Shown piece by piece: positions 46,547-55,593 of a DNA stretch of 64,000 nucleotides. Both the position numbers and the translations under genes were made by a program. Below the pieces are notes generated by a model, which ran no database searches, was not told the DNA's origin, and saw only the letters and a list, made by a program, of their open reading frames with translations. Location of the stretch: positions 206,445-270,444 of the forward strand of contig NZ_VLKU01000007.1 in the NCBI RefSeq assembly GCF_007830335.1. Direction: 5' to 3'. Source of the stretch: Paracoccus sulfuroxidans. Lineage in GTDB: Bacteria > Pseudomonadota > Alphaproteobacteria > Rhodobacterales > Rhodobacteraceae. Numbering within the stretch: the stretch's first letter is position 1; the number at the start of each line of letters is the position of its first letter.

Positions 46547-48061
46547 ATGACCTTTACCCCCCATGGCAAGCACCTGATCGCGGGTGAATGGGTCGATGGA
46601 GCGACGCATTTCCAGTCCGAGCCTGCGCATGGCCCGGCCCATCAGTTCAGTGTCGGCACCGTCGATCTGGTCGACCGCGCCTGTCAGGCGGCCGAGGAGG
46701 CGTTCTGGACCTATGGCTATACGACGCGCGAACAGCGGGCGCGTTTTCTGGAGGTCATCGCCGATGAAATCGACGCGCGGGCCGAGGCGGTCACCGAAAT
46801 CGGCAGTCAGGAAACCGGCCTGCCCGAAGGTCGTCTGCAGGGGGAACGCGGTCGCACCATCGGCCAGCTTCGCCTGTTCGCCGATCACATCCGCAAGGGC
46901 GACTATCTGGATCGCCGCCACGACCCGGCGCAGCCCGACCGTCAGCCCGCGCCGCGTCCCGACATCCGCATGGTCGAGCGTCCCGTCGGCCCGGTCGTGG
47001 TCTTTGGTGCATCGAACTTTCCGCTGGCCTTCTCGACCGCGGGTGGGGACACGGCTGCCGCGCTGGCAGCAGGCTGCCCCGTCGTGGTGCGCGGCCATGC
47101 GGCGCACCCGGGGACGGGCGAGATCATTGCCGAGGCGATTTTCGCCGCCATCGGAAAGACCGGCATGCCGAAGGGCGTTTTCAGCCTGATCCAGGGCGGC
47201 GACAATCAGGTCGGCGCGGCGCTGGTCCAGCATCCGCTGATCAAGGCGGTGGGCTTCACCGGCTCGCTGGGTGGTGGTCGCGCGCTCTTTGATCTTTGCG
47301 CCCAACGCCCCGAGCCGATCCCGTTCTTTGGCGAGCTGGGCTCAGTCAACCCGATGTTCCTGCTGCCCGAGGCGATGAAGGCGCGGGCCGAGGATCTGGG
47401 CAAGGGCTGGGCCGGTTCGCTGACCATGGGCGCGGGGCAGTTCTGCACCAATCCCGGCATCTCGGTCGTGCTGGATGGCGCGGATGCCGACCGCTACACC
47501 GCCGCCGCGAAAGCCGCGCTGGAGGCTGTGGGTCCGCAGACCATGCTGACCAACGGCATCGCCAAGGCCTATCAGAACGGCAAGGCCCGCTTTGACGCGC
47601 GCAATTCGGTCAAGCCGGTCTACACGACCGAATCGACCGGGCGTCAGGCCAGCCCGAACGTCTATGAGACGACCGGTGCCAATTATCTGCAGGACCACAG
47701 CCTTGGCGAAGAGGTCTTCGGCCCGCTGGGGCTGATCGTCCGCGTCGGCTCGGTCGATGAAATGGTGGCACTGGCCAAGGGGTTCGAGGGGCAGCTGACC
47801 ACGACCATCCACATGGACGAGGGCGATCTGGGCGACGCGCAGCGCCTGCTGCCGGTGCTGGAGCGCAAGGCGGGCCGGGTGCTGGTGAACGGCTTCCCGA
47901 CCGGCGTCGAGGTCGTCGACGCGATGGTCCATGGCGGTCCCTATCCGGCCTCGACCAATTTCGGCGCGACCTCGGTCGGTACGCTTGCGATCCGCCGCTT
48001 CCTGCGCCCGGTCAGCTATCAGAACCTGCCGCAGGGCCTCATGCCCGAAGATCTGCGCTAG
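46547..48061 (+). CDS. Alpha-ketoglutarate semialdehyde (2,5-dioxovalerate) dehydrogenase
   Basis: 504 aa aldehyde dehydrogenase. The catalytic Cys300 (GAGQFCTNPG), the general base Glu263 (FFGELGS) and FTGSLGGGRALFD are of the KGSADH type that ends pentose, sugar-acid and hydroxyproline oxidation in 2-oxoglutarate. The start at 46547 follows GGAGAGGACC; the frame is open to 46373 but that part has no ALDH similarity. It is divergent from ugd across 172 bases. A sugar-acid role would fit the HpcH/HpaI aldolase at 48764, but no dehydratase is present. Confidence 0.9.
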   Translation: MTFTPHGKHLIAGEWVDGATHFQSEPAHGPAHQFSVGTVDLVDRACQAAEEAFWTYGYTTREQRARFLEVIADEIDARAEAVTEIGSQETGLPEGRLQGERGRTIGQLRLFADHIRKGDYLDRRHDPAQPDRQPAPRPDIRMVERPVGPVVVFGASNFPLAFSTAGGDTAAALAAGCPVVVRGHAAHPGTGEIIAEAIFAAIGKTGMPKGVFSLIQGGDNQVGAALVQHPLIKAVGFTGSLGGGRALFDLCAQRPEPIPFFGELGSVNPMFLLPEAMKARAEDLGKGWAGSLTMGAGQFCTNPGISVVLDGADADRYTAAAKAALEAVGPQTMLTNGIAKAYQNGKARFDARNSVKPVYTTESTGRQASPNVYETTGANYLQDHSLGEEVFGPLGLIVRVGSVDEMVALAKGFEGQLTTTIHMDEGDLGDAQRLLPVLERKAGRVLVNGFPTGVEVVDAMVHGGPYPASTNFGATSVGTLAIRRFLRPVSYQNLPQGLMPEDLR

Positions 48062-48078
48062 GCGCGGAGGAAAGTCTG

Positions 48079-48108
48079 GCGGACGCCCCCAAGCCGGGCG
48101 TCCGCTTC
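48079..48108 (+). terminator. Terminator-like hairpin after the KGSA dehydrogenase gene
   Basis: Perfect 10-bp stem GCGGACGCCC (48079-48088) and GGGCGTCCGC (48096-48105), loop CCAAGCC, followed only by TTCCC. Confidence 0.6.
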
Positions 48109-48136
48109 CCTGAACGCGGGTCGAAAGGATAAGTCA

Positions 48137-48754
48137 TTGAAGAACATCATCTTTGATATCGGCGCCGTGCTGGTCGAATGGGACGCGCCGCTGGCTTTCG
48201 CCGGTCACTTCGTGACCCGGGATGAGGCGATTGCCTGGATGGACCGGATCGGCTTTTACGACTGGAACTATGAACAGGACGGGGGCCGCAGCTTTGCCGA
48301 TGGCCTGCGCGCCGCCCATGACCAGCACGGGGACGAGGCCGCGCCGCTGGCCGATTACCTCGACACTTTCGGCATGACCATCGCCCATCCGGTGCCAGGA
48401 AGCTGGGAGTTGCTCGAGACGCTGACGGCGGCGAATGCACCGCTTTACGCGATCACCAACTGGGCGGCCGAGACATGGCCCACCGCACTTCAGATCTATC
48501 CCCGTCTGGCGACGGTGTTTCGCGACGTGGTCGTGTCGGGGCAGGTGGGGCTGTTGAAGCCGCGCCCGCAGATCTATCGCCTGCTGATGGATCGCAACGA
48601 CCTGCGCCCCGAAGATTGCATCTTCATCGACGACAACAAGGCGAATGTCGAAGGCGCGCAGGCGGTGGGCATCGACGGCATCCATTTCACCGGCGCGGAT
48701 CAGCTGGCGCTGGATCTGGCCGAGCGTGGCATTCTGCCGAAGACCCGGCACTAG
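48137..48754 (+). CDS. HAD family hydrolase (HAD-IA, YihX-like)
   Basis: 205 aa hydrolase starting at TTG 48137 after AAAGGATAAG. The nucleophile motif is FDIGAVL (Asp7), with Gly9 where phosphatases usually have the second Asp, as in the YihX/haloacid-dehalogenase-like subgroup. Motif II is ITNWAAE, motif III KPRPQIYRLL, motif IV FIDDNKANVEGA. The substrate is not predictable. It is convergent with the aldolase gene, ending nine bases before it. Confidence 0.87.
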   Translation: MKNIIFDIGAVLVEWDAPLAFAGHFVTRDEAIAWMDRIGFYDWNYEQDGGRSFADGLRAAHDQHGDEAAPLADYLDTFGMTIAHPVPGSWELLETLTAANAPLYAITNWAAETWPTALQIYPRLATVFRDVVVSGQVGLLKPRPQIYRLLMDRNDLRPEDCIFIDDNKANVEGAQAVGIDGIHFTGADQLALDLAERGILPKTRH

Positions 48755-48763
48755 GCCGCCGGA

Positions 48764-49528
48764 TCAGCTGGGGTAGCGCGCCCGTGCCTGCGCCAGTCCG
48801 CGCGCCAGAATGGCGGTGTCGACGTCGACGGCGGTGAAATTCGTGCCCGCCTCGATCAATTCGGCGGTGAAGGCTTCGTCCAGCGTCAGCACGCCCGCCG
48901 CCTTGCCGCTGGCGCGGATCCGGCGCACGGCGGCCAGAATGGCCGCCTTGACCACGGGGTGGCTGGGCTGGCCGGGAAAACCCATGCTGGCCGACAGATC
49001 GGCCGGGCCGATGAAGATGCCATCGACACCATCAAGCGCGGCCATGCCCTCGATCTCGGACAGGGCCGAGGCGGTTTCGACCTGCAAGAGCAGGCAGATT
49101 TCGCTGGCCGCGTCCTGAATATAGTTGCGGATCTGACCATAGCGGGTGGCGCGCGTCATATAGGCGACGCCGCGCATGCCCTCGGGGGCATAGCGGACGG
49201 CGGCCACGGCGCGCTTTGCCTCTTCGACGGTCTGGACATAGGGGATCAGCAGCGATTGCGCACCGATGTCCAGCAGGCGCTTGATCTCGACCGGGTCGTT
49301 CCAGCCGGGGCGCACCACGGCCTGCGACGGGTAGGGGGCAATGGCCTGCAGCATGTTGTGGACGGTCGGGATATCCAGCGGCGAATGCTCGGTGTCGATC
49401 AGGATCCAGTCGAAACCGGCGCAGGCCAGAAGTTCGGCGGGACCGCCGCCTGCAATCGTGCTCCAGATCCCGATCTGCTGGCGGCCTTCGGCCAGCGCGG
49501 CCTTGAAACTGTTCTTCGGTAGCTGCAT
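48764..49528 (-). CDS. HpcH/HpaI family class II aldolase
   Basis: 254 aa metal-dependent pyruvate aldolase. It has GFDWILIDTEHSPLDIP (metal/acid-base region), VRPGWNDPVEIKRLLDIGAQSLLIPYVQT, QVETASALSEIE and IGPADLSASMGFPGQ. The relatives act on 4-hydroxy-2-oxo acids such as 2-keto-3-deoxyglucarate, 2-keto-3-deoxyrhamnonate or 4-hydroxy-2-oxoheptanedioate. Nearness to the KGSA dehydrogenase suggests sugar-acid breakdown; the substrate stays open. Confidence 0.88.
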   Translation of the reverse strand: MQLPKNSFKAALAEGRQQIGIWSTIAGGGPAELLACAGFDWILIDTEHSPLDIPTVHNMLQAIAPYPSQAVVRPGWNDPVEIKRLLDIGAQSLLIPYVQTVEEAKRAVAAVRYAPEGMRGVAYMTRATRYGQIRNYIQDAASEICLLLQVETASALSEIEGMAALDGVDGIFIGPADLSASMGFPGQPSHPVVKAAILAAVRRIRASGKAAGVLTLDEAFTAELIEAGTNFTAVDVDTAILARGLAQARARYPS

Positions 49529-49563
49529 CGCGGATCCCCCTGTTTTCGTATTCCGGTCGCTCT

Positions 49564-49998
49564 TTATCCCAGCAATGAGGCCATGCGGCGCAGGGCCAGC
49601 TGATAGCCCTCGACCCCCAGCCCGGCGATCACGCCCTCGGCGCGCAGGCTGACATAGGAGTGGTGGCGGAACGCCTCGCGCTTGTGGATGTTCGAGATAT
49701 GCACCTCGATCACGGGCCCGTCGAAGGTGTTGAGTGCATCCAGCACCGCCACCGAGGTGTGGCTGAAGGCGGCTGGATTGATGATGATGCCCTGCGCCTG
49801 CTGGCGCGCCTCGTGGATGGTGTCGACGATGACGCCTTCGTGGTTCGATTGGAAAAAGCGGGTCTGAAGGCCCAGCTCACGCCCCAGGGCGTCGCAGTCA
49901 CGCTCGATATCGGCCAGGGTGACGCTGCCATAGATCTCGGGCTGGCGCTGACCCAGAAGGTTCAGGTTCGGTCCGTTCAGGATAAAGACTGTGGGCAT
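49564..49998 (-). CDS. aroQ: 3-dehydroquinate dehydratase, type II
   Basis: 144 aa dodecameric type II enzyme of the shikimate pathway. It has [18 protein letters not shown] with the catalytic Tyr, [32 protein letters not shown] with the catalytic His and [18 protein letters not shown]. The start at 49998 follows AGGACGGA; a longer frame to 50109 adds 37 residues without similarity. Confidence 0.96.
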   Translation of the reverse strand: MPTVFILNGPNLNLLGQRQPEIYGSVTLADIERDCDALGRELGLQTRFFQSNHEGVIVDTIHEARQQAQGIIINPAAFSHTSVAVLDALNTFDGPVIEVHISNIHKREAFRHHSYVSLRAEGVIAGLGVEGYQLALRRMASLLG

Positions 49999-50248
49999 GG
50001 GATTTCCGTCCTGTCGCATGGCCGTCGCGGCGGCGCTGATCTTGCCTGCAAGCCGCCGCAATGAAAAGCCCGCAGCCATCACGGGCTTCGCACGCGAACT
50101 TGTACCCACGGAAACGGTCTAAGCCGCTGTTTTTGCCGCTCTAGGCTGGAAACCGCCGGCGGGGTTCAGGCATTGTAGTGCAAAGAACGCGCGGTCGCCG
50201 GATGTTTTGCGCCCGGCCAGCGCTGAAAAGGTTTCGAAAGGATATCGG

Positions 50249-52066
50249 ATGCGTCTTTGGTCCGTGGCGTTGATTGCCCTGATGGCCGCACTGCCCGCAG
50301 CGGCAGAGAACCGGGGGGTCGTCATCGACAATGGTTCCTACCGGAACGCGCCCGATGTGCCCGGAGCGGATGCCTCGCAGGCGTCTGACGCGATGAAGGG
50401 CGCGGGTTTCCGCACGGTGAAGGGCGCGAATCTGTCGGCCGAGGACATTCGCAAGGCATTGTCGGACCTGTCGCGCCCGGATGATGATCCGGGGGTGCGG
50501 ATCGTCCTGCTGAACGGGCGCTTCGTCCATAACGCGACCGAGACATGGTTTCTGGGCACCGACGCCAAGGACACCTCGCTGATGCAGGCGGGCGTGCAGG
50601 GCGTCCCGCTGAGTTCGATTTTTGAGCTGATGAAGGCGGGCAAGCCCGGCTCGGTCCTGCTGCTGGGTACGGGCGGTGGCCGGATGAACCTTGGTGCGGG
50701 GGTGCAAAACGGCCTTGGCCAGATCAGGCCGCCTTCGAATGTGACGGTTCTGTCGGGACCCGCGACGGGCGTGTCGCTGGCGGCGCAGGATCTGCTGATT
50801 CCCGGCACCTCGATCGATGAGGCGCTGTCGCGGCGACCCGCCATGGGCATTCAGGGTGACGGCAATGGCCGTCTGGTCCTGATTCCCGCGCGCGGTGGCA
50901 ATGGTGGCGGCAACGATGGCGGCGGGCTGGAGGCCGACCGAGCGGCATGGGCGCGCGCGGCGGATGCGAACAGCGCCAATGCCTATCGCGAATATCTGGA
51001 TAAATTCCCGCGCGGCGTCTACTCCGCCGCCGCGCGTGAGCGCCTAAACCGCCTGACCGGCGAACCCGTCGTCAGCGACAATGGCGCGGATGAGCGGGAC
51101 GCCTGGGCACATGCGGCGGCTGTCGACACGACCGCTGCGCTGAACGAATTCCTGAGCAAATATCCCAACGGCCGCTATGCCGATGCGGCGCGGCGACGGC
51201 TGCAAAGCCTGTCGCGACCGGCAACGGGGACAGGCGAAACCGGCTATCCCTTCGACCGGGGCCCGGGCAAGGTGACCGCGCCGGTCGTCGAATCCCCGGC
51301 TGCGGTGGTTGAGCGCAACCTTGGCCTCAGCCGTGACCAGCGTGCCGCCGTTCAGCGGCAACTCTCGCGGCTGGGCTATAGCGTGGGGCAGGCGGATGGC
51401 ATCCTCGGCTCGCGCAGCCGCACCGCCATTGGCAACTGGCAGCGCGATGCGGGCCTGTCGCGGACGACGTATCTGACCGGCCCGCAGGTCAATCGCATCG
51501 CCGAGGAGGCGCGGCGGCTGGATGCCGGGAATCGCGACCGGGACTACTGGCAGCAGACCGGCGCACGCGGCGGCGAGGCCAATCTGCGCGCCTATCTGCA
51601 ACGCTATCCGAACGGGGCCTATGCCGATCAGGCGCGCCGGATGTTGCGCGGCGATCCGGTGGTCGAAGGGCCGAACGGCAACGCTATGCAGGGCGTGCAG
51701 GGCGACGAAAGCACCTGGCGCTGGGCGCGGCAGCAGGGCACGGCGGGGGCCTATGACGCCTATCTGGACAAGTATCCGCGCGGCAAATACGCCCGGCAGG
51801 CCCGGCAGCTGCGCGACAATCTGAACGCCGGAAACGAGGCGGCGCGGCGCGAAGAGGCCTCGTTGGGCCTGAACCCCTCGACCCGGCTGATGGTCGAAGA
51901 GCGGCTGCAGCGCGCCGGAATGCGGCCCGGCCCGGTCGATGGCCAGTTCACCGCCCAGACGCGCGAGGCGTTGCGCCGCTATCAGATGTCGCGCAATCTG
52001 CGCGTCACCGGCTATGTCACTCAGGAAACGGCGATCAGCCTGCTGGCGGCCTCGATCCTGCGCTGA
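50249..52066 (+). CDS. Exported caspase-fold protein with peptidoglycan-binding domains, active site apparently lost
   Basis: 605 aa with a signal peptide to about ALPAAA. Residues 22-215 resemble the caspase-like fold (AENRGVVIDNGSYRNAPDVPGADASQASDAMKGAGF is class-typical), but the usual GHG histidine motif reads LNGRFVHNATETW and the usual catalytic DACR region reads LLLGTGGGRM, so the His-Cys pair seems missing. Four tandem repeats of about 40 residues (229-268, 281-320, 429-468, 486-525) share W-A..YL-KYP-G-YA--AR--L. Two PG_binding_1 domains follow at 359-418 and 540-601. The ATG at 50249 has AAAGGA upstream. It is probably a periplasmic cell-wall-binding scaffold. Confidence 0.82.
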   Translation: MRLWSVALIALMAALPAAAENRGVVIDNGSYRNAPDVPGADASQASDAMKGAGFRTVKGANLSAEDIRKALSDLSRPDDDPGVRIVLLNGRFVHNATETWFLGTDAKDTSLMQAGVQGVPLSSIFELMKAGKPGSVLLLGTGGGRMNLGAGVQNGLGQIRPPSNVTVLSGPATGVSLAAQDLLIPGTSIDEALSRRPAMGIQGDGNGRLVLIPARGGNGGGNDGGGLEADRAAWARAADANSANAYREYLDKFPRGVYSAAARERLNRLTGEPVVSDNGADERDAWAHAAAVDTTAALNEFLSKYPNGRYADAARRRLQSLSRPATGTGETGYPFDRGPGKVTAPVVESPAAVVERNLGLSRDQRAAVQRQLSRLGYSVGQADGILGSRSRTAIGNWQRDAGLSRTTYLTGPQVNRIAEEARRLDAGNRDRDYWQQTGARGGEANLRAYLQRYPNGAYADQARRMLRGDPVVEGPNGNAMQGVQGDESTWRWARQQGTAGAYDAYLDKYPRGKYARQARQLRDNLNAGNEAARREEASLGLNPSTRLMVEERLQRAGMRPGPVDGQFTAQTREALRRYQMSRNLRVTGYVTQETAISLLAASILR

Positions 52067-52147
52067 CCTTTCGCCGGAGCGGATGCGTGCCGGCGGCCCG
52101 ATGAGGCCGTCGACGCGTGGCGGAACCATCAGAAGAAGGGGCGGTCC

Positions 52148-52606
52148 ATGGGTTCAGGCAGTTTGCAATTTCCGATTCTGGCGTTTGTCATGATCATCGT
52201 CGGAGGTGCCTGCATCGCGCTGCAGGCACCGGTCAACGCCGGGCTGGCGCGCGGCATCGGCAGCCCGCTGGTTGCTGCGGCGATTTCCTTCGGCGTCGGC
52301 TTCGTGATCCTGACCCTCTTCAGCATCATCCGGGGCGAGGTGCCGTCCTTTGCCGCCGCGCTGGACCAGCAATGGTGGCTGTGGATGGGCGGCGCCTTCG
52401 GCGCCTTCTATGTCTGGAGCATGGTCTGGAGCCTTCCACGTCTGGGCGTGGTGACGGCGATTGCGGTGCTGTCGCTGGGCCAGATCGTCGCGGCCATGGT
52501 GCTGGACCGAATCGGCGCCTTCGGCCTGCCGGTGCGCGAAATCTCGATCCCCCGCGTCCTGTCGGCGCTGATGGTCCTGGGGGGTGTGCTTCTGTCGCGT
52601 TACTGA
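52148..52606 (+). CDS. DMT-superfamily small transporter, DUF606/YdcZ family
   Basis: 152 aa with four to five membrane helices, beginning LAFVMIIVGGACIALQAPVNAGLARGIGSPLVAAAISFGVGF, the DUF606 signature. The substrate is unknown. It starts 81 bases after the caspase-fold gene and is followed by the terminator at 52638-52675. Confidence 0.85.
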   Translation: MGSGSLQFPILAFVMIIVGGACIALQAPVNAGLARGIGSPLVAAAISFGVGFVILTLFSIIRGEVPSFAAALDQQWWLWMGGAFGAFYVWSMVWSLPRLGVVTAIAVLSLGQIVAAMVLDRIGAFGLPVREISIPRVLSALMVLGGVLLSRY

Positions 52607-52637
52607 CGCGTCAGATCACCTCGCTGATTCGGCAAAG

Positions 52638-52675
52638 AAAAACGCCCGCGACGCAGAAGCGCAGCGGGCGTTTTT
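52638..52675. terminator. Bidirectional terminator between the DUF606 gene and rpmJ
   Basis: AAAAACGCCCGC (52638-52649) and GCGGGCGTTTTT (52664-52675) form a perfect 12-bp stem with a 14-base loop and U-runs in both directions, between convergent genes. Confidence 0.9.
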
Positions 52676-52695
52676 GCCTGACCTGACGGTCGCGA

Positions 52696-52821
52696 TCAGC
52701 CCTGACGGGCCTTGAAGCGACGGTTGGTCTTGTTGATGACATAGATCCGGCCTTTACGGCGCACGACCTGGCAATCGCGGTGGCGGCTCTTGAGCGAGCG
52801 GAGCGAATTGCGAACCTTCAT
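52696..52821 (-). CDS. rpmJ: 50S ribosomal protein L36 (41-residue form)
   Basis: Very small basic ribosomal protein: [17 protein letters not shown], then [16 protein letters not shown] and RRFKARQG. It is the long C-minus type lacking the full zinc-ribbon (a single Cys), as in most alphaproteobacteria. The stop is at 52698-52696 and the ATG at 52821, with AGGAGAAG upstream. It stands alone next to tRNA-Val rather than in a ribosomal operon, as is common in this group. Confidence 0.96.
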   Translation of the reverse strand: MKVRNSLRSLKSRHRDCQVVRRKGRIYVINKTNRRFKARQG

Positions 52822-52870
52822 AGGTCTTCTCCTATCGCGGCGCATCGCATGGGCGCCTTGAAACTCAAAT

Positions 52871-52892
52871 GCCCCCGGAATTGCCCGGGGGC
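52871..52892 (-). terminator. Terminator hairpin downstream of tRNA-Val
   Basis: GCCCCCGG (52871-52878) and CCGGGGGC (52885-52892) pair perfectly, immediately 3' of the tRNA on the minus strand, followed by ATTTGAGTTT. Confidence 0.65.
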
Positions 52893-52899
52893 GGCGAAA

Positions 52900-52974
52900 T
52901 GGTGGGCGGTACTGGGATCGAACCAGTGGCCACTACGATGTCAACGTAGTGCTCTACCGCTGAGCTAACCGCCC
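52900..52974 (-). tRNA. tRNA-Val (anticodon GAC)
   Basis: 75 nt with encoded CCA. Acceptor GGGCGGT pairs with ACCGCCC; the D arm is AGCTCAGCGGTAGAGC; anticodon stem CTACG/CGTAG around TTGACAT gives anticodon GAC (Val, GUC/GUU); the T arm has GGTTCGATCC. Discriminator A. Confidence 0.97.
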
Positions 52975-53135
52975 ACAACCTTGCTAGATCCTGCCGGTGG
53001 GCCGTAGCCTTCTGGCGCGAAATCGCGTCGGTGCGCGTGTCTATATAGGCGTGTCCGGCGGCTTTCAAGTCCTATTGGCGATGAAGCAAGATGGTTTATA
53101 ACCTGCCTGTGGGAATTGGTAAGCGGGCGCGCATC

Positions 53136-53999
53136 ATGACATTCGACAAGGGCGTGTATGAACTGGTCCGCCCTGACCAATGGCAGGGAGGGGTGATCTT
53201 TGCCTCGCCGCATTCCGGCCGCTGCTATCCTGAGTGGTTTCTGGCCGAAACCCAGCTTGATTCCCAGCAATTACGCTCATCCGAGGATGCTTTCGTCGAC
53301 CGGCTGATCGCGCCTGCGGTGGAGCACGGAGCGGTCGTGCTGACCTCGAACGTGCCGCGCTGCATGGTCGATCTGAACCGCGACCCCGGCGAGATCGACC
53401 CGCTGGTCGTGGCCGATGCCCGGCCCGGCGTGATGACGCCGCGCATCATGGCGGGCCTGGGGGTGATTCCCCGCGTCGTGTCGCAGGGCAGGGCGATTCA
53501 TCACCGACCGATTCCCCAGGCCGAGGCCGATTCGCGGATCGAGCGTCTGTGGCACCCCTATCATCAGACGCTGGCCGCCCTGATTGACGAGGCGGTTGCG
53601 CGTTTCGGTGGCGCGGTGCTGATCGACATGCATTCGATGCCGCGCGATGCGCTGGCCCATCTGCCGCGCCCGCGTCCGGATTTCGTGCTGGGCGACCGCA
53701 ATGGTGTGTCGGCCTCGCCCCGGATCAGCACGGCCATCATCGATATCGTGACGAAGGCCGGATACCGAATCCGGCGCAACTCGCCCTTCTCGGGGGCTTA
53801 TATCGCGGCGGCCTACGGGCGGCCGGTGAACAATGTCCATGTCGTCCAGCTGGAGCTTGACCGCTCGCTTTACATGGATGAGCGCAAGATCGAGCCGCGG
53901 CCGGACTTTGACCGGTTCGCCCAGCGATTCGCGCAAATCGTCGCGCAGCTCGCCAAGCTGCGCCCTGACCAGACCGATGCGGCCATCGCCGCTGAATGA
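53136..53999 (+). CDS. N-formylglutamate amidohydrolase family protein
   Basis: 287 aa from MTFDKGVYELVRP. Zinc amidohydrolase fold with VIFASPHSGRCYP, SSEDAFVDRL, the metal segment VDLNRDPGEIDP, RIERLWHPYHQTL and AVLIDMHSMPRDA. The family deformylates N-formylglutamate in histidine breakdown, but no hut genes are near, so another N-acyl substrate is possible. An ATG at 53091 would add 15 residues; neither start has a strong ribosome-binding site. Confidence 0.87.
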   Translation: MTFDKGVYELVRPDQWQGGVIFASPHSGRCYPEWFLAETQLDSQQLRSSEDAFVDRLIAPAVEHGAVVLTSNVPRCMVDLNRDPGEIDPLVVADARPGVMTPRIMAGLGVIPRVVSQGRAIHHRPIPQAEADSRIERLWHPYHQTLAALIDEAVARFGGAVLIDMHSMPRDALAHLPRPRPDFVLGDRNGVSASPRISTAIIDIVTKAGYRIRRNSPFSGAYIAAAYGRPVNNVHVVQLELDRSLYMDERKIEPRPDFDRFAQRFAQIVAQLAKLRPDQTDAAIAAE

Positions 54000-54015
54000 A
54001 GTGTAAGGAATTAGT

Positions 54016-54906
54016 ATGCCCCCTGAAATTACCGATCTGCTGACCCAGAATCTTGCCCTCATCATTCTGGCAGTGGTGGTGTTTCTGGCCGTCCGCTCGG
54101 CTGTCCGTATCGTCCCGCAATCCGAGAAATTCGTCGTCGAGCGCTTTGGCCGCCTGCGTGCGGTTCTGGGGCCGGGCATCAACCTGATCGTGCCCTTCCT
54201 TGACCGGGTGGCGCATCGCATCTCGATTCTGGAGCGCCAGCTGCCCAGCACGCGGCAGGATGCCATCACCGCCGACAACGTGCTGGTGCAAGTCGAGACC
54301 AGCGTCTTCTATCGCATCACCGAGCCGGAAAAGACTGTCTATCGCATCCGCGACATCGACGCCGCGATCGCGACCACCGTGGCGGGGATCGTACGCTCGG
54401 AAATCGGGACGATGGAGCTGGATCAGGTGCAGTCGAACCGCGCCCAACTGATTGAGCGCATCCGCGAGGCGCTGGCCAATGTCGTCGACGACTGGGGCAT
54501 CGAGGTGACGCGGGCCGAGATTCTGGACGTTAATCTGGACGAGGCGACCCGTGCCGCGATGCTGCAGCAGCTGAACGCCGAACGCGCCCGCCGCGCGCAG
54601 GTGACCGAGGCCGAGGGGCGTCGCCGCGCCGTCGAACTGGCCGCCGATGGTGAGCTTTACGCCGCCGAACAGCAGGCCAAGGCCAAGCGCGTTCTGGCCG
54701 AGGCCGAGGCATTCTCGACCCAGGCCATTGCTGCGGCCATCAAGGATGGCGGGCTTGAGGCCGCGCAATATCAGGTCGCCATGCGTCAGGTCGACGTGCT
54801 GTCGGATGTCGGCAAGGGCAATGGCAAGCAGACGATCATCGTGCCCGCCGCTGCGCTTGAGGCGTTCGGGGATGCCTTCGGTCTGCTGAAAGGCCGGATG
54901 AAATGA
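54016..54906 (+). CDS. SPFH/stomatin-like membrane protein (QmcA type)
   Basis: 296 aa with one N-terminal helix (LALIILAVVVFLAVRSAV), then an SPFH/Band 7 domain (RIVPQSEKFVVERFGRL, GINLIVPFLDRVAHRISILERQ, TADNVLVQVETSVFYRI) and a coiled-coil tail (LNAERARRAQVTEAEGRRRAV). It is paired with an NfeD gene whose ATG overlaps its stop (54903-54906), the usual partner in microdomain-forming membrane complexes. Confidence 0.92.
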   Translation: MPPEITDLLTQNLALIILAVVVFLAVRSAVRIVPQSEKFVVERFGRLRAVLGPGINLIVPFLDRVAHRISILERQLPSTRQDAITADNVLVQVETSVFYRITEPEKTVYRIRDIDAAIATTVAGIVRSEIGTMELDQVQSNRAQLIERIREALANVVDDWGIEVTRAEILDVNLDEATRAAMLQQLNAERARRAQVTEAEGRRRAVELAADGELYAAEQQAKAKRVLAEAEAFSTQAIAAAIKDGGLEAAQYQVAMRQVDVLSDVGKGNGKQTIIVPAAALEAFGDAFGLLKGRMK

Positions 54907-55175
54907 TCTGGATGAACGGCTGGGTCTGGATGATCGCGGCGCTGGTTCTGGCGGCGCTGGAGCTGATCTTGCCGGGCTGGTTCTTTTTGGGCTCGGCCAT
55001 CGCCGCCGCCATCATGGGGGCGATGATCCTGATGGGTCTCTGGACCGGCGGGTTGCCGATGGCGCTGGTCGTCGTGGCGGTTCTGACCGGGGTCAGCTGG
55101 TTCGTGATGCGCCGCCTGATGGGCTCGCAAAAGGGTCAGGTCCGGATCTGGGATCGCGACATCAACGACAACTGA
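54903..55175 (+). CDS. NfeD-like membrane protein
   Basis: 90 aa short NfeD with three predicted helices (WMIAALVLAALELILPGWFFLGSAIAAAIMG, LPMALVVVAVLTGVSWFVM) and only a short soluble C-terminus. It lacks the serine-protease domain of long NfeDs and works with the stomatin-like partner. Its stop shares a base with the next start (TGATG at 55173-55177). Confidence 0.87.
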   Translation: MIWMNGWVWMIAALVLAALELILPGWFFLGSAIAAAIMGAMILMGLWTGGLPMALVVVAVLTGVSWFVMRRLMGSQKGQVRIWDRDINDN

Positions 55176-55588
55176 TGCGCTTTATCGGCGCGAAACTGTT
55201 GCTGCAGCATGGCGATTGCCTTCTGGCCATGCTGCGCGACGATTTCGACCATATTCCTTTCCCCGCCCATTGGGATCTTCCCGGGGGCGGGGCCGAACCC
55301 GGCGAGACGCCGGTCGATTGCGCCCTGCGCGAGCTGGCCGAAGAATTCGGCCTGCGCCTGACGCCGGAGCGGCTGACGGGGCATCGTTTCCCCTCGACGC
55401 AAGCTCTGGGGCAGGATTCCTGGCTGTTTCATGGCCAGATCACCGAAGCCGAGATCGCAGCGATCCGCTTTGGCGACGAAGGGCAGGGCTGGCAGATGAT
55501 GCCGGTGGCCGAATATCTGGCCCATCCCATGGCGGTCCCGCAGTTCAAGCCGCGCATCTGCCACGTGCTGGGCCTGCCTGCGCCCTAG
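55175..55588 (+). CDS. NUDIX hydrolase
   Basis: 137 aa with a full Nudix box at 38-60 (GGGAEPGETPVDCALRELAEEFG), Gx5Ex7REUxEExGU. Hydrolyses a nucleoside diphosphate-linked compound; the substrate is unknown. It is translationally coupled to nfeD and convergent with the membrane-protein gene that ends at 55594. Confidence 0.9.
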   Translation: MRFIGAKLLLQHGDCLLAMLRDDFDHIPFPAHWDLPGGGAEPGETPVDCALRELAEEFGLRLTPERLTGHRFPSTQALGQDSWLFHGQITEAEIAAIRFGDEGQGWQMMPVAEYLAHPMAVPQFKPRICHVLGLPAP

Positions 55589-55593
55589 CAGGG

